A stretch of 64,000 bases of DNA from assembly GCF_900496995.4 (NCBI RefSeq), contig NC_044023.1, forward strand, positions 24,126,453-24,190,452, in the 5' to 3' direction. The position numbers were made by a program, and so were the translations under genes. Source of the stretch: Aquila chrysaetos chrysaetos. Lineage: Eukaryota > Chordata > Aves > Accipitriformes > Accipitridae. Shown here piece after piece: positions 1 to 12,620 of the stretch. Position 1 is the stretch's first letter; every line of letters begins with the position of its first letter. The notes under the pieces were generated by a model, which saw nothing but the letters and a program-made list of their open reading frames with translations, was not told where the DNA came from and did no database searches.

Positions 1-3000
1 GACCCAAGAGTCCCTTTCCACAGAGCTGTGCAGAGGTTCCTCAGTGTCCCACACTGACACTCTCAAGACTTTCGCTACCACTCATGATCAAGTGTATTTA
101 CTTCCACAGGGAGCAAAATGCCTCTGCACCCTGGGTGATGATGCAGCATTCCCTGTGCCCCACATGAGGGGAGATACGCAGGTAAGAAAATGCCATGTTT
201 CATGCCATGCATGACTGCAGTCTTAACCTACAAAATCCCCACCAGAAGTGATAAAATATCAGATGTGTTAATGCAATTGCTCTGAAACCGAGATGGGAAG
301 CTTTATAAAATATATTTACTGCTGTTATGATGTGTGTTACTCTCAGGGGACACGGGACTTAAAAGTAGCAGCCAGTAAAATCCATGTCAGCTTGTGGATT
401 ATCATTAGAGATCACAACTCGCATAGCACTTGTTTTTGTCTTTTTATAGTTCACTGTTCAGTTCAAAGTGGAACTGGACATCAAGGATGCCATCGGTGTG
501 TGAGAGGAATTATCAGCAGGTCGTCTGGGCAGGTGACTTGGGCTCTGTTCTCCTGTATGCTAGTGGCCTTTTGGGTTTCTTTTGTTTTCTTTTTTTTTTT
601 TAACCTACTTGTTTTCGTTACCTCGATCAAGAGATTTAAACCTTATGCAACCCTACATACAATCGTTTTAATTAAGATCAGCAGTGCACTCTGAAATCTT
701 CAGATAAAAGGCAGCCTATAAATGCAATAAATTAAATTTCCAAGAGGAGTTAGGAAAGATAAGAAAAATTCCAATCCCCATATTTGCATTTTAAAGAAAT
801 TCGAAGAATCTGGGACCTAAGTATATTCTAGAATATTTTTAGATCTAGGCATTTCACTTCTATTATTCAGGTCAAAACAACACTCTATGTACCCTTCACC
901 TTTGAGGTATTTTGTCCCTACTTTTTGAATTCAGCTTTCCAAGTTTGTTTTATAATTTAGGTAATTAGTTGGGTAGTGTGTAGGTATGTATTCACACGTA
1001 TACATGTTTTTATAACTAGTATGACTTTAGAAATAAAGAGAGAGTTTCCAATGCTGCAAACACTTCCACATTCACTTAAACATACGTAATTAATGCCATG
1101 GAGATTACTGAAGGAAAACAAAATGCATTCCTGAAGACGATGGGGACCATTCACTTACATTACCAAAGCAAGATTAAATAGAGATTTTTGTCATATAAAC
1201 GGTCAGCTGAGAAATTCCCAAGTAAGTAAACTCAGAGTAAAAATTGCTATTTTTTTCAGTGTCCATTTTGCTTTCAGCACAGGTTTGTTTATGGGATTTT
1301 TTAGAGCCATTCTGGAATACTCAGAGGCAGGGGGTAAATTAAATGGAATGAAATAAACACAGGTTCCTGCAATTCTTGTGTCAAAACCCTTTTTGGGTGG
1401 AACTCTGAAAATCTGGGAAGTTCTCACAGACACACGCGCCAAGGTCCTTCGAACGGCTGCTTTAGCCTTGCAGTGCTTGTTGTCTGCAAACAAGTACATT
1501 AATATTGCAGTGATTTATCTACTGGAGAATGAGGTTCTTGCTGGACTGCAGAATGCATCTGGACCAGCCTAATGAGCACATTCTTCACCATCAGAGAGGC
1601 TGTGGAGGGCTTGCAAATATTTTAGACATGATTCACAGAGCCAAAAAGTCTTGTTTACTGATATGCTATTTATACCTAGCTCAATTAAACCTCTTTGGAA
1701 AAAAAAAAAAAAAATCAAGGATGCCAACACTGGCAGTGCTGTTGGAAGTGAGTATCTCCTCATTAAAAAGGTTAGCAAAACAGCATTAATAATTTTGATA
1801 GATTCTTTCGGGTGTATTTATGCCCTAGTCTTTGTCCAACTGCATCAAGTATGCTATACAGTGCGATTCTGGTGGCAGACGAGATCAGTCAGAGTTTAAC
1901 CGTGTCCTGGCAGCAGTCAGTCTCAGGGGCCGCATCCTTGGGGATGAGCTTTGCCCCCCGCCAGCCCAACCTTCACTCTGCCAGGAGGTGAGCTGCCAGC
2001 AGCACCCGGTCTGCGGTGCGCCAGCCCTGCTGGGCTAGAATGGGCGCTCTGGGGCAACCGCCCCCGAGGTAGGGACAGATCTGGGCAATCTCCTGAAACC
2101 CAAGACCTGCAGCTCCCTCCTGGGAGCAATACTCTCACATCAAGGTGTTTCCTGAGCAGAAATGTCTCTGCTTGGTCCAGCTCCTTATTAGCACCTGGTA
2201 GAAAAATAATTGCTAATTCTCGGTGCTGAGTAGTTGCAAAGCCTTGGGGAATGGAGACAGAGGAGAGGGCGGTGTGAGCTGCGAGGTGCGTGGCAAAGGC
2301 GTGAAGAAGAAACACAGAGGGACTTGCAGGAAGCAAGCGGCTCTGCTGAGGTCAGATCGGTTCCCGCAGGTCCTGACTTCATAAGCTAGAAAAGAGGTAA
2401 ATCACCAGAAGGTCCCATCCTTTGTGTTAGTCGCAGGCTTAGAGAGAGAGGTGCCTGTTCAAAGGAGAAAGGTAAAGAATAATTCATACTATTTGAATCT
2501 CAGTTTCTTGGAAATCTAGGTCTTTCAAATCTGGTGGTTAAAAAAATCAAAGCTATATGCATAAAGTTCAATGTACTGCAAAGTGCTATTTCCTGGAGCC
2601 TTCACAGTGGAATGAAATACCTTGCCTTGAAATTCAGATTGATGTACGTAGACTCTTTCTGGTGCATGAACCAGCTAGAGCTTTTGAAGGTGTCTCCTTG
2701 TACAGTGTGGCCATACCTTATTCAACCCCTTGATCAAGAGCAAGAAGCCTGTGAGATAAGCATGAATGTTGATGTGGCAGTGAGCACCAGGAGCATTGAC
2801 ATAAAATATTGAGATGTAAATTACTGGTGGAAAGTAAGCACAACAGCCTTTATATAACACTTTAAAATGATGTACCCATTAAATAATAAAGGTTTTGTTC
2901 CCTTAATACACTATTAATAAATTTCAAACCGTCATATCTTTAAAAAAGTGTACTTCAGTCAAGTGGAAAGCAGACTAATGTGGATTTAGAAAGAGGTTGG

Positions 3001-6000
3001 GAGTGCAACAAATTATAAATGCTTTCTACTTTATCAGCATTACAGTGTACTATTAATTTTAAAAATAGCTTTTAAAAACATACATGGCATACCATAATGG
3101 AGATGGCTGTGTTTCAATACATCATCCTGATGACTCTTTCCACAGCAATGAGTTATGCAGACACGCCAAGCTCTGTTTTGCAAATATGGTATGTACCATG
3201 CTGCAGCTGAAAGTTAAAAAAAGCAGGTTTGTCTTTTGATTCAGGATTGTGCTCTGCTGGGACTTCCGAGTGCGAGTGCTTACGAATGTGCTCTGTGTGT
3301 GCATCAAAGGCCGGGTCGCTCCCTCCCACTGCATAGCTCTCAAGGAAGCACCATCCCTGCGAAATTTCCGTTGTTCATGATCCCCATGGAGAGCTGGAAT
3401 CAGACCACTAATACACATTTTGAATGATTAAAAATAAAGATGTTAATGGAAAATGCTAATGTAACTGAGTAGCTCATTTAAAATACTTTGTCTATAAAAG
3501 TTTTCAGTGCTAATTGGCATAAGCGTCCTTAGAACGGTGCGTTATGTCTGTCTAAATGATGAAGGAGGTAGTTGCCATAGCAAGGACTGTTTTTATTGAC
3601 TGCTTAAAGGAAAGAGACACATAAAACCATAACTGAGGCCAGAAAATGAATTAGAAAAATCCCTGGGTAGCTCTAACTTATACTCGAGCTTTCTTGCTTG
3701 CCTTTTTTCTATTTTTCCTTAGACTGCACAGTTCTCTACTCCTCATAAAATAGCAATTACAAATATGACAGAAGTCAGCGACCCGTTTCAGCAGCCCTCA
3801 AAGGCCAGGGTAAAGCTCTGCCTTCTCGCAGGCTGGAAGGGCCCCATGGTCCCCAGACCCGATGTCCCCAGGCTTTCTGCTCAGCCTTTAACATGCCCCC
3901 AGGTGAGCAGCGTGGGGCTGGGAACAGAGCCAGAGTTTGGATCATTTAAGGCATCGGGAATATACACTTGGGTTTCTCTCTCGCACATGGCCTCTTTTGT
4001 ATGCACTCAGACATGAACCCCAGTTCAAGCTTTCTCTTCAGCTGTGTCATTCCTAACTTTTCTCCCCCAATATTTATGTGCAGAACTATATTGTCACTTT
4101 CCTTGCAGATTAGAATATTACTTATAGAGCATGTATGTGCTGCATTAATGTGTTCCCTACTCCCGTTTTATTTTATTTAGTAACATAAGAATATCAACAA
4201 TTTAATCACCATTTACTGGCTACCTAATTCAACTCAAAAGACCAGAATTCACTAAAAGGCAGAAGATTTGTTCTCTGAAAACATTAGAATAATGATCAGG
4301 CGCTAGCTCAAGCTGTAATGATAAGGTTAGCAAAGTCATTTATTTTATTACTTTATCACTTATAAAAAATAAATTTGTCCACCTAGAAATAGCAAACTCC
4401 ATTTACCTGTGTACTGCTCTGTTCAACATCCTTCCTTCAGGCTTTCACTCTTGCCTTCCTACCAGCATATGTCTACGGAGCTCATTAGTTTTTGTCCCCT
4501 GTTGGGGACTACGGTAATTTAATCTGCCTTTGTGCTCTTTTATGCCAATGTCCGGTTACATGGATTTGGAGCTGCATTATTATATTCTTAGTCAAATGAA
4601 TATCAGATGCAAAACCATCTTTCTTCATAATGCTTATGTAGCACTCTCTTTCCTCTGTTGTTGATGTGATTATACAGATAAATAATTCCGCTGGAACCGT
4701 GCTGTATAAAGTCTTTGTAATGACAGGTACAAGGAAATTCCTTTGCCCAGATTTACTTCCACATGCTGCTATGCAACTGGGAGCCATAAATCTGGCTTCA
4801 TCTGCAGCCAATAGCCACATTCCAAAATCATGTTGTGAATGTGTATGTGTCAGGCTGTGATAGATGAACACACGCACAATGGTTACAATCAGCCATCACC
4901 AGCAATTTTCTTTCTTTCTTTCTTTCCCAAATTTTCCCAGTACTTCATATGTAAGTTTAATATCCAAAGGCACCTTCTCCAGACTATAACTCAGACCATC
5001 ATGTGATGCTTCCTTAAAAACAGTTTCAGAGTTCCTAGTCCTTAATATGAACACCATGAGCACACGATACACTCATCGATTACAAACGCATTTGGCAGAT
5101 TCAAATTTGTTGCAAAGGCTGTCTCCCCTCACTTTATGCCAGATCGTGTATTGTGTCCATGCTAGGCCAGCTTTACAACAGGTCAGATATCATCTGTTTT
5201 CTCACTTCCAGTAGTGTGAGTCAACATCAGTATCAACTTAGCATGCTGGCTAGAATACCAGGAGTTTAACTGGGTATTCATCTGTGCTGTACATCAAATC
5301 TATATATTGGGTCCTACAAAAGGACACAGACTTCGTCTTAATGGTCGTGGAACCCCTGCCTGCAGAGCAGATTAAGTCTGTTTGTGTAGCATCCAGATAT
5401 GCTGCAAGCTGTAACATCATTCTTTCATTTTTCCTATTATGTTATGATCAACTGCTATTATTTGAGATTATTTCAGCTCAATTCATGATGCACACACAGA
5501 AAAATGTTCCTCACCATCATTCTGAGAGTAAGCTATCTAGCTTAAATGAAACATGATCGTTTCTGCTTCAAGCAAATGAGAAGAGAATTTCTATTTTGCA
5601 CATCACCGAGTTCTACATTTTGGCATTGTTTATTTTACTGAGCCTACATTACAGAATTAAAATATTAATATATTGGCATTATTTAGATGGTACCTTGAGT
5701 ATGTCTCCCGTTTATATGAATTTCCCAGGAGGGAGATGTTTCAAAGACCCAATCAGAGAGCAGAAATAACTTTATCTTTTGAAACCATGAAACATCCTCT
5801 CCCTTATTCCCAATTACAGATTTCAGTGCTGCATCCCTCAGAAATCACCAACAATGTGCTCAGCATGTCAGTCGTCCCACATCCTCTGTTCAGCACCTCT
5901 GGCCGTATCTCTCAGCTCCATTTCTAGTTTCCCGATTCAGCACTCCCACCTTTCCCTGTTTCTGGGCTGTTTTTCCATCACCTTCCCAACGCTCTGGGGT

Positions 6001-9000
6001 AAAGGAGAGAGAGTGCTTGGGCATTAGGGTGCAGACTTGTTCAGGCGGGTTTGGTAGGAAACGCTCTGCTGGGAGAGCCCCAAAGGTGATTAATAGAGAA
6101 CTCCAAAAGTAGTTTACATTTCCCAGAATATGTGGAACTGTTATGCTGTCTCAGTGAGCAGCATCCACTGGTTTCCAGCAGTGCTCCAGTGTGTGCGTAC
6201 GCTCTGGCCACAGAGAGAGAATCACTCGAGAAGTCTCTGAGACAATCTAGATGGAGGGAAACAAGTGTGTTGATGGGAAGTAATGGTTTTACGGTGCCCC
6301 ACATCTCAGCTGGGGACTGGAAAATCTTGGGTCTACTTTCCCCCTCCTCCAGCCTTCTGAGTTTTCGTGAGCCTTGCTATGAGAGCAGGGGAGGAGTGTC
6401 TGACCCCGGTGTTTGTACATGCCCATGGCAATTGACCAAACTTGACTAAAAACATGAAGGGTTTTGTTGGGAAGTGTCATTTTCAGATGTGCTTCTCTCC
6501 TATCCTGACTCTTTGGACAGAGATATGTTTTAATAACCCCCCCACCTCCATGCTGATTCCGACCATGAGCTCCTTAAAGCAGCCCTGAGCCAAAGGAGGG
6601 CATATTTTCCAGTGACAGGTTGAAAGAGTTACAGCCCCTTAAATCAAATTAGTAGACAGCATCTGAGTGGGAGCCTCTGCGAGATGAATGAGCTGGCAGT
6701 TTTTAAAGAGTAACAACGAGGTAATAAACAAGATTAACACAAAACTAATGGAGGAATGGAGATAAATACAGGGAATGTCCATGTAATGTCAGAGGGGGTT
6801 GCATGCCAGACTTCTGGCAACGTGCTTGAGACGGGAGTAGGTAACTCGTACCTACTAAATCACAGCCATAAATCCTATGCTGTGTTAACAGAACATGAAT
6901 GATCTGCTCTGAAATGAATGGGAAAAAGAAAGAGAATTCACTGTTCATGATAAAAAGAGCTGCTATCCTAAGCTGCTCCTTTCTGCTCAAGCCAGGTTTG
7001 GAAAGGCAGTTCAGCTGCCCGATGATGCAGGTAGGTGTGCACGTGGCATTCAGCCCCCCAGCTTCAGACAGATGCCCCCTGAGGAAGTCTGTGCTCAGGG
7101 AGCCACAAAAATGGCTCCCACAGCTGTTGTTTTGACAAAAAGAGGAAATGTATAGTGGCAAGTTGATTCCAAATTACATACCAAGACCAAAAGGAGGTGA
7201 AAATGGCCCATTCCTTCCCTTCCAGTCCGAGCAGTTCCCTTTCAAAAGGTAAGACAGCCTATGCCAACCCATGAACCCGCATCATGGGTTTACAAAGAGA
7301 TTTCAGGGTGTCAGATCTCCAGGCATGGTCTGAAGTCTTAGTCATTTCTGGTTAAACATTAATTAAACAAAGGCATTTATTAGGTAATAGGTGGGCTTCT
7401 TACTAACAGAAGTACAAAAGCGTCTCCAAAGGAACAGATGATTTTGTGGCTACAGCACAAGACTGACCCTTTGCAGCTCTGATGCAGGACTTCCCTGTTA
7501 GCGTAAGCAGGTCTTGTGAAGTTCCTTGTCCTTCAAACTCATTTGGACAAAATCTGGGCAAGGTAAGGGATAATATCTTTTATTATGTGACCAGATACAC
7601 TTGGAAAAAGAAGCCAAGCTTTTGAACTGACAGACTTCATCAGATCCCAGCTCTGCCCACCTCAGAGGTTCCAGTTGTATCACTGGGTCTGGAGAGGTTT
7701 ACCTTCTCTCTACAAACCTTCAGCCTTCTGTCCTCAGACCATCAAAGTCTAACAAGAGGATTATTTGCCTCCTTCTCTGGAGCTATTGAGTGTGACTGTG
7801 CAAACACATGGTTACAGTCGAGCACTTGTCAAGTACGTTTTTATTAGCATCCACACCTGGAGAACAATGAAAGAGGAGACATTAACGGGGGCTCAAAAGG
7901 CTGTGAAGTGGAGAAAAGCCTGTAGCACAGTGTTCTGAGCTCTGCCTGAGACCTGGAGAGCTACCAGAGCTCATGCCACCAGCACAAACGCGGTAATTAG
8001 CGACGCGAGAGCAGAGGCGGATGCAGAGCTGTTTACAAAGGAGCCATCCTAGCAAAAGGGCTTGCAAAAGTCTCGTTGCGAGGCAGAGTTTGTCATTTGC
8101 AGCTGGGCTCACGTTTTAGGCATGTAAGCTCATACTTGGATTGAAATCCTTTGGTGGTGTTTGGTGCCCTTACAACCATTTGAGCAAATAATGGAAACTA
8201 TTACATTTCTGAGTTTGTCTGCCACTGCTCAGAAACAGCTTGTATGGTACAGAGTTGCCTTTCATTTTTAAGTGCTGCACGGTTTCAACTTGCAAGAACA
8301 TTTGATAAACTGTAGCTAAACTATAAGGAAAGAAATACTTTCTTTTAAATCCATAGTTGTTTTTTGAACTTGTGAGCAACCAGTTAAGCTAGATGGATTT
8401 AGAAAGGCCCTACAGTGTTTTTTCTGTTGAAATACCAAATGATAAACACCATTTTTCTTGTGTCCCTGCAGAAACAAGACAGCCCAGGGTAACATAAAAT
8501 TTTCTCCTACTTCCTTCCAACAATGGCACATTTCTTCTTTTAGAGGCTGATTAATATTTATTACTATAGTAAATGGCAGCTTAAATATATGCTAGCAGTT
8601 CTGCAGTATATCATTAATTTAAGCAAACAGGACACCTACTATCAAACTACAATGGGTCCTTCTACAATAAATAATGGCAGTGATATGGCACCCTTTTAAA
8701 AGGAATTACTGAAGCATCGTGATACCGATTTAAATGGCAACACGTTACCATGCAGAAGCAGATCATTCCAACCGGTAGATACGATTACACGGGCAATCAA
8801 TAAGTGAGGCGCCTTAGGTTATGCACTGCGAGTGGCAACAAAAAAATAAGAAAGTGGGAAAACAGTCACAACCTGAACATGAAAATTAGTGTTCTCCTCC
8901 TATTGGATACTAAGAGAAGTCCTTCATCCTTTGTCCATCCTCAGGGTGCAGGGATGCATTCGGCGAGGCTGGCGGGCATTACTGCATGTTTTGTAAAAGG

Positions 9001-9600
9001 CTACTCTTAAATTCTTCCGAAAGAGGGTTTGAAGTTGCAGCTGGGAGACAGACTTTTGGGGCTGTTTTTCAGTTAAGAAGATATTTTGCAGGGGAGGAAT
9101 CTTTGTTTTCAAGTATTTTTCTTTTTGAGATTCCTGAGCTGCTTTCAGATGTGCCTTTTGGAAAGTTAAAAGGGGACTCTTAGTGTCAAAATGAAAAACT
9201 ATTTAATCCATAAAACTACATACCAGACTCCAAAGAGTAGCATCAGATAAGGTTAGTTCTACTTTGTTAATGGTTCTATTTTTTAACTACAATGATCTGC
9301 AAAATTACTTTTGTTAGTTTTGTATTCCTGCACTGCTAAGATTTCTCACTCTGACAGTAAAGGTTTAAATGCCGTAACACTTCAGTCTTCAAATAAAGGC
9401 AGCTCAAACCGCCTGATACAGACACATACAGAGAGGGTGACACAAATACTTGGTGCAGGACCAAAACAGAAGGCCACTGCTTTATTTACATGTACTTACG
9501 ATGCACAATAAGGAACCAGGGTTGCTGGATCAGTAGGTCTCCACCATTTGCAAGCTAAAAGACCTACAGCTCTGAACCAAACCGCTCCTGCTCTGGGACG
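1..9600. other. 5' intergenic region, mostly AT-rich, no gene seen
   Basis: I see no coding exon, splice-supported frame or RNA gene. The sequence is AT-rich with low CpG. Open frames are short and have neither protein-family similarity nor flanking splice signals. It contains an A16 tract at 1699-1714 and a (TTTC)5 microsatellite at 4907-4926. By vertebrate synteny this should be the GRM7-LMCD1 interval, so long-range regulatory DNA or a noncoding RNA is possible but not shown. Confidence 0.7.
4907..4926. repeat. (TTTC)5 microsatellite
   Basis: Five uninterrupted TTTC units, followed by CCAAATTTTCCC. Confidence 0.95.
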
Positions 9601-12600
9601 GCTTCGCCGTGGCTCAGGCACCACAACGGGCTCCCACGGCCATGATCGCTAACGGCTGGTCTTTGCCTGCCCTGCCGCCCTCCTCATCCCCACCGCCTCT
9701 CCAACCGCATGACTGGCCAGCGCCCTCCGGATCCGTCTGCTGACCTTTTACAGCCACGTACGTCAGCTAAGCACAGCCCTTCACCCCGGGACATCCTTTC
9801 CGGGACAGTTCTTAGTTTCTCTGTGCACACCCACAGCTTTCTCAAGAGCTTTTGCCTCATCCGGATTGAACGTCCTCCCTTCCCAGATTTGTCTTCCTAC
9901 CAGGTGGGATAAAGCCGCTCCTTCCTTGGCAGCGTGGCCAGCTGGGCAAGGGATGCTAACCGGGCGACGGAGATGTGACGTGGCAGCCCCGTGACACCCT
10001 CCGCTCTCAGCACTGGGCGAAGCTAATGCCGACCACGGAGCTTTGCCCATCGCGGCACCGGTCCCTCGGGAGCCCGGCGGCGGGTCCTGCAGCCCCTGGG
10101 CAGCAGCGAGCATCAGCCTGCTGCGAGCCCCGGCTCCGGCCGGACCCCCGGGCAGCGCAGGGCCAGCCAGACCCCGCCACACCAGCACGGTGCGGTGCCG
10201 GCGGCTGCTTTGGCTCGGCACAGAAGTTGGTTGTGCCGGGCAGGCGATTCCCGACGGGTCCGTCTGCACTGGAATAACTTCCTCTGAGCAGCATGGCCAA
10301 GGCAAAAGTAAAAAAAAGTCCTTGATTCACAACAAAAGGGCAAAAAGGATGATTCATGTTCTTCATAAACGCTATATGTCATTTCTTACTTTATAGATAG
10401 GCTTACAGAATTCGGAGACTCAGACTGATACATGATTTTAAGAGCTTTACTCACTACAAATAATCTTTTGATGATGAAACTAACTGCGTAAAGCTTTGGA
10501 AGAAAGACCTTGCATGAATATAGCCAAATTAGGAAACCCATATCATAACAGCTGTGTTCATAACCACATGTATTGCTGTTTTATTTTGTAATCTACATTA
10601 CTGGATCTATTTTTGACTACAAACTAGATGACTCATTTGATCACGACCAATGAAAAAAACATAGTATGTTGCCACAAAATATTTCTTAGAGTTGATGCAG
10701 TATTTTTTTTTTCTTTCCACTGCAATATATCTCTTTACAACCAACCATGGGCAAAATCAGCACATACAGGAATTTGGCTTGTTTTATTCAATAATCAATA
10801 GAAAAGGAGCTGACTGGATTTAGTTGTCATTTGTCTGCCTTTTTGATTAGTTTCTTCCACTTATTCTTCTGTCTTTTTCCTTTGGTTGTGTTGCTTTGAC
10901 TGAGATGAAAATTTCTTCAAAAATATTTCAACCAAATCTGTAGTTTCACTACTACATTCACGGAAGAGAGGCAAAAACTTAACCAAAAGCAGCTGCGGAG
11001 CCGTATTTTCTACTTCATTTATCCCTTTATGTTTGTACAAAAGAGAAAAATTGAAAATTAGCCAAGAATGTAATACCACAAATTCTCTCACTAGAAAACA
11101 CAGCATAGTTTGCAGTAATCCCTTTAACCATAGCATTAGCTTCTTGATCTGCAGCGCACAAACTCTGCTGTCAAAGAGACGAAAGACTTCACCAGCTCAC
11201 GCAGACCCCCGGTCGCTGAGGCTGCGGTGGTCCACACCAGCACATGGGGGTGTGCCGTCTGTGACTTCAACTAGTTCGTGGCATCATAAATGTTTATAGT
11301 TGTTGGCCATTTCTGTTGTCTCTGGGCCAAATTTTCACTTGCCGCAGTCAACAAGCAAGTCAAGCAGCTCTTTTAAATTAACGGTATCAGCGTGGATCTA
11401 CCCTGAGGGGCAGAGCAGCACCGACTGCTCTGCGAGGCTCACGTTAGCTCTGTCAGCCCAGCGGCATCAGCCTTCTGGTTAACAGCAAAATTCATTTTCA
11501 GCTCCAAGGTTTCATTCCCCTTTCTGCAGCGATGCTTTTTATTTCTTCACAACAAAGCAGGTCAGCATCAATTCCAGGCAGAAACTTGGCCCTTTCCTCC
11601 ATCTGAGATTCCTGAAGAAATCAAGAAATTCTTAAGAAAACCTTCCTGCTCTCCCAGCGCTGCCTCCCTCCTGCAGCAGGGCTTCAGCCTTGCTAGTCCG
11701 CTCCCTACACGCCTGGTCTCTCAAACCCCCCACTCCACAGACTGACCCCGATTCCCCACCCGGGCAGCTTCACGCCGACCTCGCTCCGTGTCACCTCGCC
11801 ACCTCCCTGGGGACTTGTCCCCTTCCCCTGAGAAGCCCGAGCAGGGAGAGGGGCTGGGATCAGAGCAGGGCACCGGCACCCATCCCCGCACACGCGCCAG
11901 GGCTGTGCAAGTGAAGCTGCGGCTCAGGGACCGGTCTCCCTTCAGTCCTTACGGCCGATGTATATCGTGTGTCCGTAAAGCTCCGTGTAAGCGCGGACAG
12001 CATCCGCGGCAGGACCCGCCAGCCTGCTGGTGTCCAGGCAGGGCTCCCGCTCCCCACGGGCAAGACCTCCAGCGGATGCACGGGCAGGAGCACGTGCGTT
12101 TGTGCCCGCCGCGATGGCAACCCAGATCCGAGGTCTGGCACGAAGGACGGCACTGACCACGTCGTAACCCACCTCCCCCCAGGGACGGATCCTGCCAAGG
12201 TCCGTGCCGTGTATCCCTGGGCACGCGGCGGGGAGTGCGTGCCACAGCCGGGGGTGACACGTGGGTGGTGGCGAAGGAGGGGACAGGGAAGCTCCAGCCC
12301 AGCGAGCTGATCTGGTAAATCACTGGCCGGCTGCAACGACCCCGGGAGTTTGTCTTAATTTAGACGGCGCCTGTCCGCACCTCAGCACCTGATGGGCTCC
12401 TCTCCTGTTTCATCCTCTTCTTCCCACTTTTTTGGGGGTCTCTGCTGCACGAGGATGAAGCCTTTGAGGTGGGCTTGCCAGCTCCAGACGCAGCCCTGAC
12501 GCACACACTAGAGAGCCGGGCTCGGCGAGCTGCTCCCTCTCTGCCAAGGGGAGCGTCTGGTGAGAGGGTGCGGGGTTCGGGAAGGGGCAGGGAGGATGTG

Positions 12601-12620
12601 GCCTTCATTCTCCAGATTCA
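9600..12620. other. GC- and CpG-rich intergenic stretch, no gene identified
   Basis: Two patches (about 9950-10280 and 11690-12310) are rich in G+C and CpG while the DNA between them (10380-11150) is AT-rich. They carry several overlapping open frames on both strands, the usual result of stop-codon depletion in GC-rich DNA, and none resembles a known family. They could be orphan CpG islands marking a noncoding promoter or enhancer. Confidence 0.5.

Noticed and set aside
11860..12336. 158-codon minus-strand frame and overlapping frames
   Set aside because: Several frames on both strands are open at once in CpG-rich DNA, and the composition is Arg/Pro/Gly-rich. This is typical of chance.
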